The position numbers and the translations under genes were made by a program. DNA of 64,000 nucleotides from UBA6821 sp044236545 (lineage in GTDB: Bacteria; Verrucomicrobiota; Verrucomicrobiia; Chthoniobacterales; UBA6821). Positions 25,770 to 35,318 of this stretch are shown piece by piece; position 1 is the first letter of the stretch; every line of letters begins with the position of its first letter. Location of the stretch: contig JBIIGI010000003.1 in NCBI GenBank assembly GCA_044236545.1, positions 1 through 64,000 of the forward strand, given 5' to 3'. The notes below the pieces were generated by a model. It worked only from the letters and a program-made list of their open reading frames with translations, ran no database searches and had not been told where the DNA came from.

Positions 25770-28502
25770 ATGTCCCGCTACAAAGACACCGTCCGACTCC
25801 CCAAGACCGACTTCCCGATGAAGGCCGGTCTGGCCCAGCGTGAGCCGGAGTTGCTGGCCAAGTGGGAGAAGGAGGGGCTCTACGCCGCGATCCAGAAGGC
25901 CCGCGAAGGGGCTCCCAAGTTTGTCCTGCACGACGGGCCTCCCTTTGCCAATGGCGATGTCCACATGGGGACCGCGCTCAACAAGGTGCTCAAGGATCTG
26001 GTCGTCAAATCGAAGACGATGGCCGGCTTCCAGTCCCCGTTCATCCCGGGATGGGATTGCCACGGACTGCCGATCGAGTTCCGCGTGGTGAAGTCCTCGG
26101 CCGGGCTCACCCCCCTGCAGGTCCGCCAGAAGTCCGAGGAGTATGCCCGCAAGTTCATCGACATCCAGCGTGGCCAGTTCCGCAGACTCGGAGTCTTCGG
26201 TGACTGGGAGCACCCCTACCTGACGCTTGATCCCTCCTATGAGGCGGCGATCATTCGCTCCTTCGGACGGATGGTGGAAAAGGGGCTCGTCTACCGGAGC
26301 AAGAAGCCGGTTCTCTGGAGCACCGGTGCCCAGACTGCCCTTGCCGAAGCGGAGGTCGAGTATCAGGAGAAGACATCGCCGGCGATCTTCGTGAAGTTTG
26401 CCGTCGATGCCGACGAGGCCGCCCGCCTTGGCCTCCCTGCCGAGAAGTCGCTCAGCGTCGTCATCTGGACCACGACTCCCTGGACTCTCCCGGCCAACCT
26501 TGCGATCGCCCTCCATGCCGACTTCGACTACGTCCTGCTGGAGAATGGCTCCGAGCGACTCATCGTCGCGGCGGGTCTGGCGGAGAAGTTCAAGGAAGCA
26601 ACCGGACTGGAGTTGACCCAGCACGGCGTGGCCATCAAGGGTTCTTCCCTTCAGGGACTTCAGGCGCACCATCCCTTCCTCGATCGCTCCTCGACCGTGC
26701 ACACGGCGGAGTTTGTGACGCTCGAGACCGGAAGCGGATGCGTTCACATCGCTCCCGGCCATGGTGACGACGATTATCAGTTGGGTCGGAAGGTCGGCCT
26801 CGATTTGCTCTCGCCTGTCGATGATTACGGCAGGTTCACCGAGGAGTGCGGCGTTCCCTCGCTGGTCGGCAAGAATGTCTTCGAGGGGAACGAGGAGGTG
26901 ATCCGCATCCTCACGGAGAAGGGGGCGCTTATCGGCCGGCAGGATTACCAACACAGCTATCCCCATTGCTGGCGCTCGAAGACCCCGATTCTCTTCCGCG
27001 CCGTCGAGCAGTTCTTCATCCGCATCGATGCGCTTCGCGAAAACGCCCTTGCCGAGATCGATGCCACCAACTGGATCCCGCATTGGGGCCGCAACCGTAT
27101 CCGCGGCACCGTCGAGTCACGTCCCGACTGGTGCATCTCCCGCCAGCGTACCTGGGGGGTTCCGCTGCCCGTTTTCTACACGCCCGAAGGGGAGCCGATC
27201 CTCGATCCCACCGTCATTGAGAAGGTCTCCGAAGTGGTCGCCGAGAAGGGATCGAATGCCTGGTTCTCCCTCGATGATGCCGAGTGGTGCCGCCTGACCG
27301 GCGCGCCTGCCGGATCGGTCCGTCGCAACGACACCCTTGATGTCTGGATCGACAGCGGCGTCAGCCACGAGGCGGTTTTGCGTGGCCGTCCCGAGCTTCA
27401 GTTCCCCGCCGATCTCTACCTTGAGGCGACCGACCAGCACCGCGGATGGTTCCAGTCGTCGCTGATGACCTCGGTGGCGCTCAACGGGAAGGCTCCCTAC
27501 AAGACCGTCCTCACCCACGGCTTCGTGGTCGATGTCGACACGCGCCAGAAGATCTCGAAGTCGAATCAGGGAGCCGGCGGCTACCAGAAGCCGACCGAGG
27601 CCGATCACTTCGTAAAGACCTACGGGGCCGACATCGTCCGTCTCTGGGCCAGTAGCGTCCAGTTCACAGACGATGTCCCGTTCTCGGAGGAGATCTTCGC
27701 GCGCCTCACCGATTCCTACCGCAGGATCCGCAACACCCTGCGCATCCTCCTAGCCAATCTGGCCGACTACGATGCCTCGGCGCCTGCGGTTGAGCCCACG
27801 GCCATCGACCGATGGATCCTGGCCCGTCTGCAGGAGACGGTGAACACCTGCCGCAAGGCCTACGAGGAGCTGGCCTTCCAGAAGGCTTATCAGGCGATCA
27901 CCCAGTTCTGCGCCGTGGAGTTGAGCAGCATCTATGTCGACGTGACCAAGGACCGTCTTTACTGCGATTCCGGAAATTCCTCCCGACGTCGCGCCACGCA
28001 GGCCGTGATGGCCAAGGTCTTCGAGGATCTCGTCCGACTGCTTGCGCCGATCCTTGCCTTCACCGCCGAGGAGGCCTGGGGACACTTTCGTTCCGGAAGC
28101 TCCGTCCATCTGGAACTCTTCCCCGAGGAGAAGTCTCCCGATCAGGAAATCCTCTCCCGTTTCGAGGCGCTTCAGTCGCTCCGCGCCGATGTGGCGCAGG
28201 CCCTTGAGAAGGCCCAGCGTGATGGTGTGATTGCCAAGCCGCTGGAAGCCACCGTGGCCGTCACCACCGACGATCCCGTGATCCTGGCCGCCGCGGAGGG
28301 TGGGGGACTGGCCGAGATCGAGGAGTTCCTTATCCTGAGCAATCTCTCCATCGCCAAGGGAGCCAAGGATGTCGTGATCGGCAAGACGGAGTCCGCCAAG
28401 TGCGAGCGCTGCTGGCGTCACCGCGATGAGGTCGGGTCCCATGCGGAGCATCCCACGCTCTGCGGTCGCTGCGTGGATGCTGTCGTTGCGTTGGAGGTTT
28501 GA
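25770..28502 (+). CDS. ileS: isoleucyl-tRNA synthetase
   Basis: 910 residues, class I synthetase. HIGH-box variant in NGDVHMGTALNKVLKD (~55-70), GWDCHGLPIE after it, editing domain with TTPWTLPANLAIA, KMSKS-box variant KISKSNQG near 595, and a C-terminal zinc finger CERCW ... CGRC (~877-896). It charges tRNA-Ile and hydrolyses mischarged Val. The zinc finger marks the bacterial IleS-1-like form. Followed 10 bp later by lspA, a common gene order in bacteria (ileS-lspA). Confidence 0.97.
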   Translation: MSRYKDTVRLPKTDFPMKAGLAQREPELLAKWEKEGLYAAIQKAREGAPKFVLHDGPPFANGDVHMGTALNKVLKDLVVKSKTMAGFQSPFIPGWDCHGLPIEFRVVKSSAGLTPLQVRQKSEEYARKFIDIQRGQFRRLGVFGDWEHPYLTLDPSYEAAIIRSFGRMVEKGLVYRSKKPVLWSTGAQTALAEAEVEYQEKTSPAIFVKFAVDADEAARLGLPAEKSLSVVIWTTTPWTLPANLAIALHADFDYVLLENGSERLIVAAGLAEKFKEATGLELTQHGVAIKGSSLQGLQAHHPFLDRSSTVHTAEFVTLETGSGCVHIAPGHGDDDYQLGRKVGLDLLSPVDDYGRFTEECGVPSLVGKNVFEGNEEVIRILTEKGALIGRQDYQHSYPHCWRSKTPILFRAVEQFFIRIDALRENALAEIDATNWIPHWGRNRIRGTVESRPDWCISRQRTWGVPLPVFYTPEGEPILDPTVIEKVSEVVAEKGSNAWFSLDDAEWCRLTGAPAGSVRRNDTLDVWIDSGVSHEAVLRGRPELQFPADLYLEATDQHRGWFQSSLMTSVALNGKAPYKTVLTHGFVVDVDTRQKISKSNQGAGGYQKPTEADHFVKTYGADIVRLWASSVQFTDDVPFSEEIFARLTDSYRRIRNTLRILLANLADYDASAPAVEPTAIDRWILARLQETVNTCRKAYEELAFQKAYQAITQFCAVELSSIYVDVTKDRLYCDSGNSSRRRATQAVMAKVFEDLVRLLAPILAFTAEEAWGHFRSGSSVHLELFPEEKSPDQEILSRFEALQSLRADVAQALEKAQRDGVIAKPLEATVAVTTDDPVILAAAEGGGLAEIEEFLILSNLSIAKGAKDVVIGKTESAKCERCWRHRDEVGSHAEHPTLCGRCVDAVVALEV

Positions 28503-28511
28503 GGCGCTTGC

Positions 28512-29000
28512 ATGAATCGCACGAAGGGAATCCCGATGGCGCTCGCATGGTCACTGATCGTGACCCTTGCCCTCGCTGATCAGCTTACCAAGATCCTGAC
28601 GCTGCGCTTCATTCCGTATCAGGAATCGATTCCGGTCATTCCGGGATTCTTCAACCTGACCCATCTCCACAACACCGGAGCGGCTTTCAGCATGCTCCAC
28701 GACAACAACCTCTTCTTCATCCTTCTCTCGTGCGCTGTCTTCATCACTCTGATCGTTCTGCGCCGACACTTCTCCGGTCTGCTGATGCAGTGCGGATGGC
28801 TTCTCCTCCTCTCGGGAATCATCGGCAATGTGACCGACCGGATCAGGCTCGGCCATGTCGTCGATTTCCTCGACTTCCAGTTCGGCGGCTACCACTGGCC
28901 GGCATTCAATGTGGCCGACTCCTGCATCTGCATCGCCGCCGGACTTTTCCTGATCTCTGGATTCGTCACCCCCAAGGAATCAACGCCAACCAACCCATGA
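28512..29000 (+). CDS. lspA: lipoprotein signal peptidase (SPase II)
   Basis: 162 residues with four membrane helices. The two catalytic aspartates are in GNVTDRIRLGHVVDF and AFNVADSCI, the family signature, and NTGAAFSM is also kept. It cuts the signal peptides of the many lipobox proteins in this region. Cotranscribed with ileS (10 bp gap) and overlapping the following gene by 4 bp (ATGA). Confidence 0.95.
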   Translation: MNRTKGIPMALAWSLIVTLALADQLTKILTLRFIPYQESIPVIPGFFNLTHLHNTGAAFSMLHDNNLFFILLSCAVFITLIVLRRHFSGLLMQCGWLLLLSGIIGNVTDRIRLGHVVDFLDFQFGGYHWPAFNVADSCICIAAGLFLISGFVTPKESTPTNP

Positions 29001-29416
29001 AAACGCCACGCACTCCCCACGACACGATCCACGGCCTAGTCTACTTTCCGCGCATGGTGGAGAAGATTCGTCTCCATGCCGCCGGGGAGTTGGCAGAGGA
29101 TTGCATCCCGAACCTCGGAAAGGGGTTTGATGACCGCTGCTGCAAGTTTCTGGGAGTCCTCTACGACGAACTGGCCGCCCAGGTGAAGGCGGGGCTCTCC
29201 GATGAAGCGGTCTGGGATTGGGCCGTGAAGCACGGCGCCGAGCCGACCGTAGAGCAGATCGAGATCTGGAACGGCTTCATGACCAAGCGGGGGTGGCGGG
29301 ATGACGTGAGCGAGATCCTGATCCGCCGCAAGAAAGAGAGCGGATTCGAGACCCGAGACGAGATCCAGACCATGTTCGACTACATCGACGCGGATGAAGG
29401 TCGGACTCTCCGTTAG
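28997..29416 (+). CDS. DUF5069 family protein
   Basis: 139 residues, soluble and Cys-poor. TPHDTIHGLVYFPRMVEKIRLH and later AVWDWAVKHGAEPTVEQIEIWNGFMTKRGWRD are typical of DUF5069, a family mostly seen in Verrucomicrobiota and Planctomycetota. Its role is unknown. The ATG overlaps the lspA stop, so it is the third gene of the ileS operon. The open frame upstream of this start is an overlap artefact within lspA. Confidence 0.75.
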   Translation: MKTPRTPHDTIHGLVYFPRMVEKIRLHAAGELAEDCIPNLGKGFDDRCCKFLGVLYDELAAQVKAGLSDEAVWDWAVKHGAEPTVEQIEIWNGFMTKRGWRDDVSEILIRRKKESGFETRDEIQTMFDYIDADEGRTLR

Positions 29417-29492
29417 GGATTCCCTAGATAAGGCTTACACATCCCCGTTTTTCACCCTTCATTTTTCATTCCGACCCTGCTAGGATGGGATC

Positions 29493-29951
29493 ATGAAGAA
29501 GTCCTCCCTCCTCTCGCTCGCTTCCAGTGCCGCCCTTCTTGCAGGTTGTACCACGGAAATGGGTCCGAATGGTCAACCCCGCTCCGTGATGACCCCGATG
29601 GGGGCCGCGGTGGTTCAAGGACTGACCGCTGCTGGAATAGGTGCTGGAACAGGCGCCCTGATGAGAGGCGTGAATCCCGTGGCTGCGGGTGCCATCGCGG
29701 CCGGAGCCGGCAGCGTCGGATCACAGGCCATCAACGCATTTATTCCAAAGTCGAGCGGTTCCGGATCGGGTGGAGGCTATCAACAACAGCCCACCAACCA
29801 ACAACTCTACACCCGCAACTCCAGCGGTGGCTTTGTTCCCGCCAAGATCAGCTACGTCCAGCAGCAGGACGGGACTTATATCCCCTCCTATCCGAGGGGG
29901 AGTCAACTCTTCCGTCAGTTGCCTAATGGCGCTTTCGCGCCGGTAAACTGA
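29493..29951 (+). CDS. small glycine-zipper lipoprotein
   Basis: 152 residues. Signal peptide with lipobox LLAGC (Cys at residue 19). A Gly/Ala-rich stretch (AAGIGAGTGALMRGVNPVAAGAIAAGAG) looks like a glycine zipper able to insert in a membrane. The C-terminal half (SGGFVPAKISYVQQQDGTYIPSYPRGSQLF) is Gln/Tyr-rich. Outer-membrane lipoprotein is likely. No defined family. Confidence 0.65.
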   Translation: MKKSSLLSLASSAALLAGCTTEMGPNGQPRSVMTPMGAAVVQGLTAAGIGAGTGALMRGVNPVAAGAIAAGAGSVGSQAINAFIPKSSGSGSGGGYQQQPTNQQLYTRNSSGGFVPAKISYVQQQDGTYIPSYPRGSQLFRQLPNGAFAPVN

Positions 29952-30070
29952 TCTTCCGAAAGAAGTAATCAGGAACTCAGGAAAATAGGGAGGGTCAAGG
30001 GAGTTGCTGTGGCAATTTCCGATGGGCAGGCCGCATTTTTTCAGATCACCAGCCTAAACTGCTAGGGCCT

Positions 30071-32083
30071 CTAAGCATCCTTTGATGACTCAGGAAGTTT
30101 GATTGCTAGCAACCGGAGGCTGTTGATCACCACGAGTAGCGTGCTGCCCTCATGGGCGGCGACCCCGAGTGTGAGTGGGACCGGGTAGATGAAGGCGGCG
30201 CAGACCATCACGAGGACGGTGCCGAGGGCGACGATGATGTTCTGGGTGATGATTCCCTTGGCCTGAACGCTCAACAGGCGTGCCAGGAGGAAGTTCTCGA
30301 TCCGATCATTCATCAGCACCACCTCTGCTTGCTCGAGCGCGGCGTCGGAGCCGCGCGCACCCATGGCCACGCCGACATCGGCGGCCGCGATGCAGGGAGC
30401 ATCATTCACTCCATCCCCGATCATGGCGACGCGCACTTTGCCACCCTCCTTGAGATTCTCGACGGCCTCGACTTTCTTATCCGGCGACAGTTCTGAGAGG
30501 ATCTCTCCGATGCCGACCTTTGTACCTATCAACTGGGCGGCATCTCGGTGATCTCCCGTGAGCATCACGGTGCGGACTCCCTGCCGGTGGAGGGCCTTGA
30601 GGGTGAGGGCCGATTCCGGCCTCACCTCGTCGGTGAAGACCATTCTTCCCAAGAGATTATCGCCTGCAACCCAGACAACGGCACCCGCTGTTTTTCCTGC
30701 GGGTGGCAGCTCCCGGCCCGCAAAACGCTCGAGTCCCAGAACGAGCTTCCGGCTTCCCATGACATAGGTCTCCCCGTTGACGTTGGCCCGGACTCCCTTG
30801 CCGAGGATGGTTTCGAAGTTGGCCGCCTCCATGGCGGGAGTGCCCCAGGTTGCGGCGATCCTCCGGATCGCACGGGAGAGGGGATGCTCGGAGAGCCGTG
30901 CCAGTGAATGGGCGACTTTGCGGAACTGTTCCTCCGATCCCTCGAAGACGTCGATCTCAGCGAGGGTCAGGTTTCCCGAGGTCAGGGTGCCAGTCTTATC
31001 GAGGGCGACGACGCTGACATTGGCGAGTGTCTCGATGGCGGCGCCGCCGCGATAGAGGATTCCACGCCTCGCACCGCTTGCAATGGCCGAGAGGATTGCC
31101 GAGGGGACCGAGAGAACCAGGGCGCAGGGGGATGCGACGACCAGCAGGGTCATGGTCCGGTAGAAGGCGCTGGCGCTTCCGTCGAGAGTCTCAAACGGGG
31201 GGAGCCCGAGCGCCAGCCACCAGACAAAGAACATCACGGTGCAGAGGGAGAGGATCGTCCAGGTGTAGCCGGTACCGAATTTGTCGGTGAAGCGCTGGGA
31301 GGGAGCCTTCAGATTCTGGGCGTTCTGGATCAGGCGGATGATCTTCTGCAGGGAACTCTCGCTGGCCGGTCGCAGGACGCGTCCTTCAAGAACGCCCCAG
31401 AGGTTGATCGTGCCGGAGAGGGCGGTGTCGCCTGGTCGCTTCGGGACGGGAATGGCCTCGCCGGTCATGTTCGACTCGTCGCAGGCGCTCTCTCCCTTGA
31501 CCACCTCCATGTCGGTGGGGATCTGTTCGCCCGTGGTCACCAGCACGATCATCCCGGGGGAGAGTTGCTCGACCGGAATCTGCTCCTCCCGGCCTTCCCG
31601 GAGGACGCGGGCCATCTTCGGGGCGCCGCGGAAGAGGGCGTCGATCGCCTTCTTGGTCCGTCCCATCGCGAAGTGCTCCATGGCTCCCGAGGCCGAGAAG
31701 AGAAAGAGCAGGAGGGCCCCCTCGCGCCATGCACCGATGATCCCGGCGCCCACCGCGACGGCAAGCATCAGGAAGTGGACGTCGAGTTGTCCTTTCCGGA
31801 TGCGTTCCCAGGCGTCCCCCGCCGCATCCCAGCCTCCGCAGAGATAGGCGAGGAGATAGAGGACCGTGGCGGCCATCTGGTTGTGGAAGATCCATTCCGT
31901 GAGAAGCCCTAGGACCCCGAAGAGAAGGCACCCCGCCGCCAGCGAGGCCATCAGGCGCCACTCCTCGTGCTCTTCATCATCGCCGAAGGGGGCGTGGGCA
32001 CGCGCCGCATACTGAGGGAAGCAGGCATTGCATCCCTCCTTGAGGCGTGAGAGGAGGTCGTGGTTGGCGGCTGACGGGGGCAT
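30071..32083 (-). CDS. P1B-4 type heavy-metal transporting ATPase (Co/Fe/Zn export type)
   Basis: 670 residues from ATG 32083; an ATG at 32140 would overlap the divergent leader of rfaE2. The phosphorylation motif is DKTGTLTSG (Asp near 364), with SEHPLSRA in the nucleotide domain and GDGVNDAPC. The metal site in TM4 is SPC (ASPCALVLS), not CPC, and TM6 has HEGST. SPC with HEG-S/T defines the P1B-4 (CtpD/CoaT/PfeT-like) subgroup, linked to cobalt or iron efflux. There is no CxxC HMA domain; instead the N-terminus has CNACF and an acidic DDEEHEE stretch. No metal regulator gene is adjacent. Confidence 0.85.
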   Translation of the reverse strand: MPPSAANHDLLSRLKEGCNACFPQYAARAHAPFGDDEEHEEWRLMASLAAGCLLFGVLGLLTEWIFHNQMAATVLYLLAYLCGGWDAAGDAWERIRKGQLDVHFLMLAVAVGAGIIGAWREGALLLFLFSASGAMEHFAMGRTKKAIDALFRGAPKMARVLREGREEQIPVEQLSPGMIVLVTTGEQIPTDMEVVKGESACDESNMTGEAIPVPKRPGDTALSGTINLWGVLEGRVLRPASESSLQKIIRLIQNAQNLKAPSQRFTDKFGTGYTWTILSLCTVMFFVWWLALGLPPFETLDGSASAFYRTMTLLVVASPCALVLSVPSAILSAIASGARRGILYRGGAAIETLANVSVVALDKTGTLTSGNLTLAEIDVFEGSEEQFRKVAHSLARLSEHPLSRAIRRIAATWGTPAMEAANFETILGKGVRANVNGETYVMGSRKLVLGLERFAGRELPPAGKTAGAVVWVAGDNLLGRMVFTDEVRPESALTLKALHRQGVRTVMLTGDHRDAAQLIGTKVGIGEILSELSPDKKVEAVENLKEGGKVRVAMIGDGVNDAPCIAAADVGVAMGARGSDAALEQAEVVLMNDRIENFLLARLLSVQAKGIITQNIIVALGTVLVMVCAAFIYPVPLTLGVAAHEGSTLLVVINSLRLLAIKLPESSKDA

Positions 32084-32168
32084 GGGAAAAAAGCTATCGG
32101 GGCTACGGAGAGTGTCAAAACAGGAGAATCTGCTTCCCACGCGGCTTCAGGAGGTTTCCCATAAGGGG

Positions 32169-32648
32169 ATGAACCGACTCGTAGCTGCGGATGAATTGGC
32201 GGCCCTTGGCGCGGAGTATGCCGCTATGGGGAAGAAACTGGTGCTCACCAACGGCTGTTTCGATCTGCTTCACACGGGACATGTCCGCTATCTCGAGCAG
32301 GCGCGGGAGTGCGGGGACGCCCTGATCGTGGCCGTCAACAGCGACGCCTCGGTCCGCGAACTCAAGGGCCCCGATCGCCCCCTCAACGGCGAGCTCGACC
32401 GCGCCGAGGTGCTGGCGGCGCTCCGCTGCGTGGACCATGTGACGATCTTCACCGGGAAGCGCGTGACCGAAGTGATCCGCTCCCTGCGGCCCGCCATCTA
32501 TGCCAAGGGAGGAGACTACACCCTGGAGACGCTTGATTCCGGGGAACGGGAGGCCCTCGAGGAAGTCGGGGCCAAGATCAGCCTTCTCCAATTGGTGCCG
32601 GGTCGCTCGACCACGGGCATTCTGGAGAGGGCCAGACGGGAAGAATAA
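32169..32648 (+). CDS. rfaE2: RfaE2/HldE C-terminal adenylyltransferase domain protein
   Basis: 159 residues. LVLTNGCFDLLHTGHVRYLEQAR carries the HxGH nucleotidyltransferase motif, and VNSDASVRELKGPDRPLN and KGGDYTLET follow as in RfaE2. It attaches AMP to D-glycero-beta-D-manno-heptose 1-phosphate in making ADP-heptose for LPS. As a stand-alone domain it needs a separate HldA kinase, which is not in the window. Start at 32169 follows AAGGGG directly. Supports a Gram-negative envelope with heptose-containing LPS. Confidence 0.88.
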   Translation: MNRLVAADELAALGAEYAAMGKKLVLTNGCFDLLHTGHVRYLEQARECGDALIVAVNSDASVRELKGPDRPLNGELDRAEVLAALRCVDHVTIFTGKRVTEVIRSLRPAIYAKGGDYTLETLDSGEREALEEVGAKISLLQLVPGRSTTGILERARREE

Positions 32649-32657
32649 GGCCTCCGA

Positions 32658-33131
32658 TCAGTACTGGGGCGGGCCGATGAGTCGGACGGAGGGGTCGGTC
32701 CAGCGCTTGTCGGGATAGATGAGGGGTGCGTTCGTTGAGGTGACGGTGGCGCCGGTGAGGACGAACTCCGGGTAGAAGCTGTCGCTGGCAGGTTCGTAGA
32801 CTTTCTCTCCTGAGAAGTGTCCGGTGAGGCGGTACTCGTAATTGTTATCACAACCGATGTCGTTTCGATCGCGGTCAGGTGCCAGCTTCTTCTGCTCGTT
32901 GAACATGACAAGCTGCGACTGCTTCCAGGGCTCTCCCGGCTTCCTGACCCAGCCCCACATCTTGTAGTCGACCTTGTAGAAGCGGCGCCCGATATAATAG
33001 GGACCCTGCTTTTCACCGGAAATGGCCCGGGAAAGAGCCTGGCGGTCCTCCGGGGTCTGGTACACGATCGGCGCCTCGCATCCTGCAAGGAGAAGGAGGC
33101 AGGCAATCAGTGAGGGCAGGAGTCTTTTCAC
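32658..33131 (-). CDS. lipoprotein, unknown function
   Basis: 157 residues. Signal with lipobox LLAGCE (Cys at 18). The mature part has TPEDRQALSRAISGEKQGPYYIGRRFYK, a YKMWGWVRKPG segment and several aromatic residues, with no family recognised. Its start overlaps the end of the upstream DUF4380-like gene by 4 bp (33128-33131), so the pair is likely coupled and may work on the same envelope component. Confidence 0.6.
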   Translation of the reverse strand: MKRLLPSLIACLLLLAGCEAPIVYQTPEDRQALSRAISGEKQGPYYIGRRFYKVDYKMWGWVRKPGEPWKQSQLVMFNEQKKLAPDRDRNDIGCDNNYEYRLTGHFSGEKVYEPASDSFYPEFVLTGATVTSTNAPLIYPDKRWTDPSVRLIGPPQY

Positions 33132-34060
33132 GGGTGGTCTCGGAGGATGGGTGTCAGGAGTTCAGTGAGAGAGGATTCGTCTTCCGGATCCATTCCGGCC
33201 GGGGCTTTCATGAGATGCCATGTCTCGGGATGGGATGTGCTTTCACCCGGGTGTAGGGTTGCCAGGGGGCCGAGCGACTCGATCTCAAGCATCTCCCCGT
33301 TGGTGAAGGTCTCGAAGTTGCAGCCGCCATCCGGATAGGTGGCTCCTTTCACCAAGGGGAATTTCTTGAGGAAAAGCTCCCCGCCCAGCAGGTATCCAAC
33401 CCATCGTTCCTCGTGTGCCAAGCCGATCTTTGTGGGTGTTCCATGCTCCTGCTGCCGGAGGAGCATGAAGGAGCGGCCGATCTTCCAACGGGGGTCACTC
33501 AGGTCGGTGTAGGGCCAGAGAACCATCGTCCTGTTCGGTAGGAGGTCGCGGGGGTGCTCCCCGAGGGAGGGCTGGGGGATGATCTCGGTGCCGCCCGGCG
33601 CCATGACGCTCAATGCCCAGGTTGCCAGCGTGACGGGGGAATCCCCCTCGTTGGTGACTGTGTGGAGTAGTTCAAGGCGTGATCCCGAGGTGCCGAGGAG
33701 CAGTGTGAGGTCCTTGCGCAGAGGATGGGGTGAGTTCATCCGGCTCGAGATGACGATCTCCCCGTTTTTTCCCCGCGTCCAGGAGACGGGCTCGTTGTCG
33801 CGGTGATAGCTGAGCAACTCGTCCTCAGGGGCGATCCAGAGGCGGTGTCCTCCGCGGATCATCCACTCCCGCTCGCGTGTCCCGCCGAGCTGGTCGGGGT
33901 AGTTTTTCAGTACGTTAGTTTCTCCGGGCCTCCGGTAGACGAGGATGCGGGGGCCAACGTCAAGCGTGGCGACGATCTCAACGTCGCCATTGGCAAGGCG
34001 CAGGCAGTTGGGCCATCCGCCGTGGGAGACGGTCTCTGGGGCGGCTGTCTGAGGGGTCAA
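33128..34060 (-). CDS. DUF4380-like galactose-mutarotase-fold protein
   Basis: 310 residues without signal peptide. NGDVEIVATLDVGPRILVYRRPGE and GGHRLWIAPED, then SYHRDNEPVSW and LHTVTNEGDSPVTLATWALSVMAPGG, fit the beta-sandwich galactose mutarotase superfamily as seen in DUF4380 proteins, which are frequent in Verrucomicrobiota and Planctomycetota. Sugar binding or epimerase activity is possible but untested. Lies downstream of dnaN with a 47 bp gap and overlaps the following lipoprotein gene by 4 bp. Confidence 0.65.
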   Translation of the reverse strand: MTPQTAAPETVSHGGWPNCLRLANGDVEIVATLDVGPRILVYRRPGETNVLKNYPDQLGGTREREWMIRGGHRLWIAPEDELLSYHRDNEPVSWTRGKNGEIVISSRMNSPHPLRKDLTLLLGTSGSRLELLHTVTNEGDSPVTLATWALSVMAPGGTEIIPQPSLGEHPRDLLPNRTMVLWPYTDLSDPRWKIGRSFMLLRQQEHGTPTKIGLAHEERWVGYLLGGELFLKKFPLVKGATYPDGGCNFETFTNGEMLEIESLGPLATLHPGESTSHPETWHLMKAPAGMDPEDESSLTELLTPILRDHP

Positions 34061-34107
34061 GGAGTTCAGGCTGTGGTCGTGATGCGACGCTACGCCTCCT
34101 TCCGGTT

Positions 34108-35220
34108 TTACACCGAGACGCGCATCGGCATCAGCACGTAGAGAAAGCGCTGGGCCGAGTTGATCTTGATAACGCCGGGACTCATCTCGTCGATGAGTTC
34201 CAGGGCGATGGTGTCGTCGGAGAGATTGCGGAGAGGATCGATCAGAAACTCGGGATTGAACGCGATCGCGAGGTCGCGGCCCTTGTAGGCCACGGCAAGC
34301 GATTCCTTGGCCTCGCCGACCTCGGGGGTGTTCGAGGTGATATCGAGGTTGTTCTTGGTGAAGTTGAGGCGAACGGAACCGCTCTTGTCACTGCTGAGCA
34401 GGGAGACGCGGCGCACCGACTGGAGGAGGGTCTCACGCTCAAGGGAGACGCGCTCCTTGGCCTCGCCGGGAATCACCTGGCGGTAGTTCGGATAGGTGCC
34501 GTCGACGAGTTTGGTTGCAAGCACGGTGGCGCCGAGGTCGAAGGCGACCATGTTGTCACCGACGTGGAGGCGGACATCCCTGTCATCGACGAGGAGGCGC
34601 TGGAGTTCGCCGATCGCCTTGGTCGGGACGATGAAGTCGCGCTCGTGACCCTCAGGATACTTGATCTCTCCAAGTTCGGCATCGCAGAGGGCGAGGCGGC
34701 GTCCGTCCGTGGCCACCAGGGTGAGGCGACCGTCGCGGAAGGAGAAGAGGATTCCGTTGAGGACATAACGGGATTCGTCGAGGGAGATGGAGTAGGAAGT
34801 CTTGCGCAGGCCCTCCTTGAGTTCGCCCTGCTTCATCGAGAATCCACGCTTTTCCTCCAGTGAGGGGAAGGCTGGATATTCTTCCTTCGGGAGGCCGAAG
34901 ACCTTGAAGAAGCTGGGACCGCTGCGGATGGAGGTGACGTTGCGGCCGTCGGTCTCCATCTCGACCTCCTCGGCGGGAAGTTCGCGGATGATGGAGAGAA
35001 GGCGACGGGCCGGAAGGGTGGTCGATCCGGGTTTCTCGACGGTGGCCGGGGTTTCCGTCCGCACGCTCACATCGAGATCGGTGGCCGTGAGTTGAAGTCC
35101 GCTCCCCGTTGTCTCGAGAAGGACGTTCGAGAGGACGGGAAGGGTGACCTTGTTGGAGACGATGTTCTGGATGCGCTGGAGTCCGTCGAGCAGCGCCTGC
35201 TTGGTAACCGTGAATTTCAT
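34108..35220 (-). CDS. dnaN: DNA polymerase III beta subunit (sliding clamp)
   Basis: 370 residues, full length. N-terminal MKFTVTKQALLDGLQRIQNIVSNKVTLPVLSNV and C-terminal LRNLSDDTIALELIDEMSPGVIK ... LYVLMPMRV, ending in the family's conserved P-M-R-x pattern. Three clamp domains can be traced. It rings the DNA and tethers the polymerase. It lies directly downstream of dnaA in the same direction, the classic dnaA-dnaN order, 98 bp apart. That spacer contains one small inverted repeat (GTGATT/AATCAC near 35290). Confidence 0.95.
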   Translation of the reverse strand: MKFTVTKQALLDGLQRIQNIVSNKVTLPVLSNVLLETTGSGLQLTATDLDVSVRTETPATVEKPGSTTLPARRLLSIIRELPAEEVEMETDGRNVTSIRSGPSFFKVFGLPKEEYPAFPSLEEKRGFSMKQGELKEGLRKTSYSISLDESRYVLNGILFSFRDGRLTLVATDGRRLALCDAELGEIKYPEGHERDFIVPTKAIGELQRLLVDDRDVRLHVGDNMVAFDLGATVLATKLVDGTYPNYRQVIPGEAKERVSLERETLLQSVRRVSLLSSDKSGSVRLNFTKNNLDITSNTPEVGEAKESLAVAYKGRDLAIAFNPEFLIDPLRNLSDDTIALELIDEMSPGVIKINSAQRFLYVLMPMRVSV

Positions 35221-35318
35221 GAATTGTGTGAGATGCTCCGGAAATCCGGAATAGACTTCTGGATAGATCCGGAGAGGGGTGCTGTCAAAGTGATTCTGGC
35301 AAAATCACCCCGGAACCA

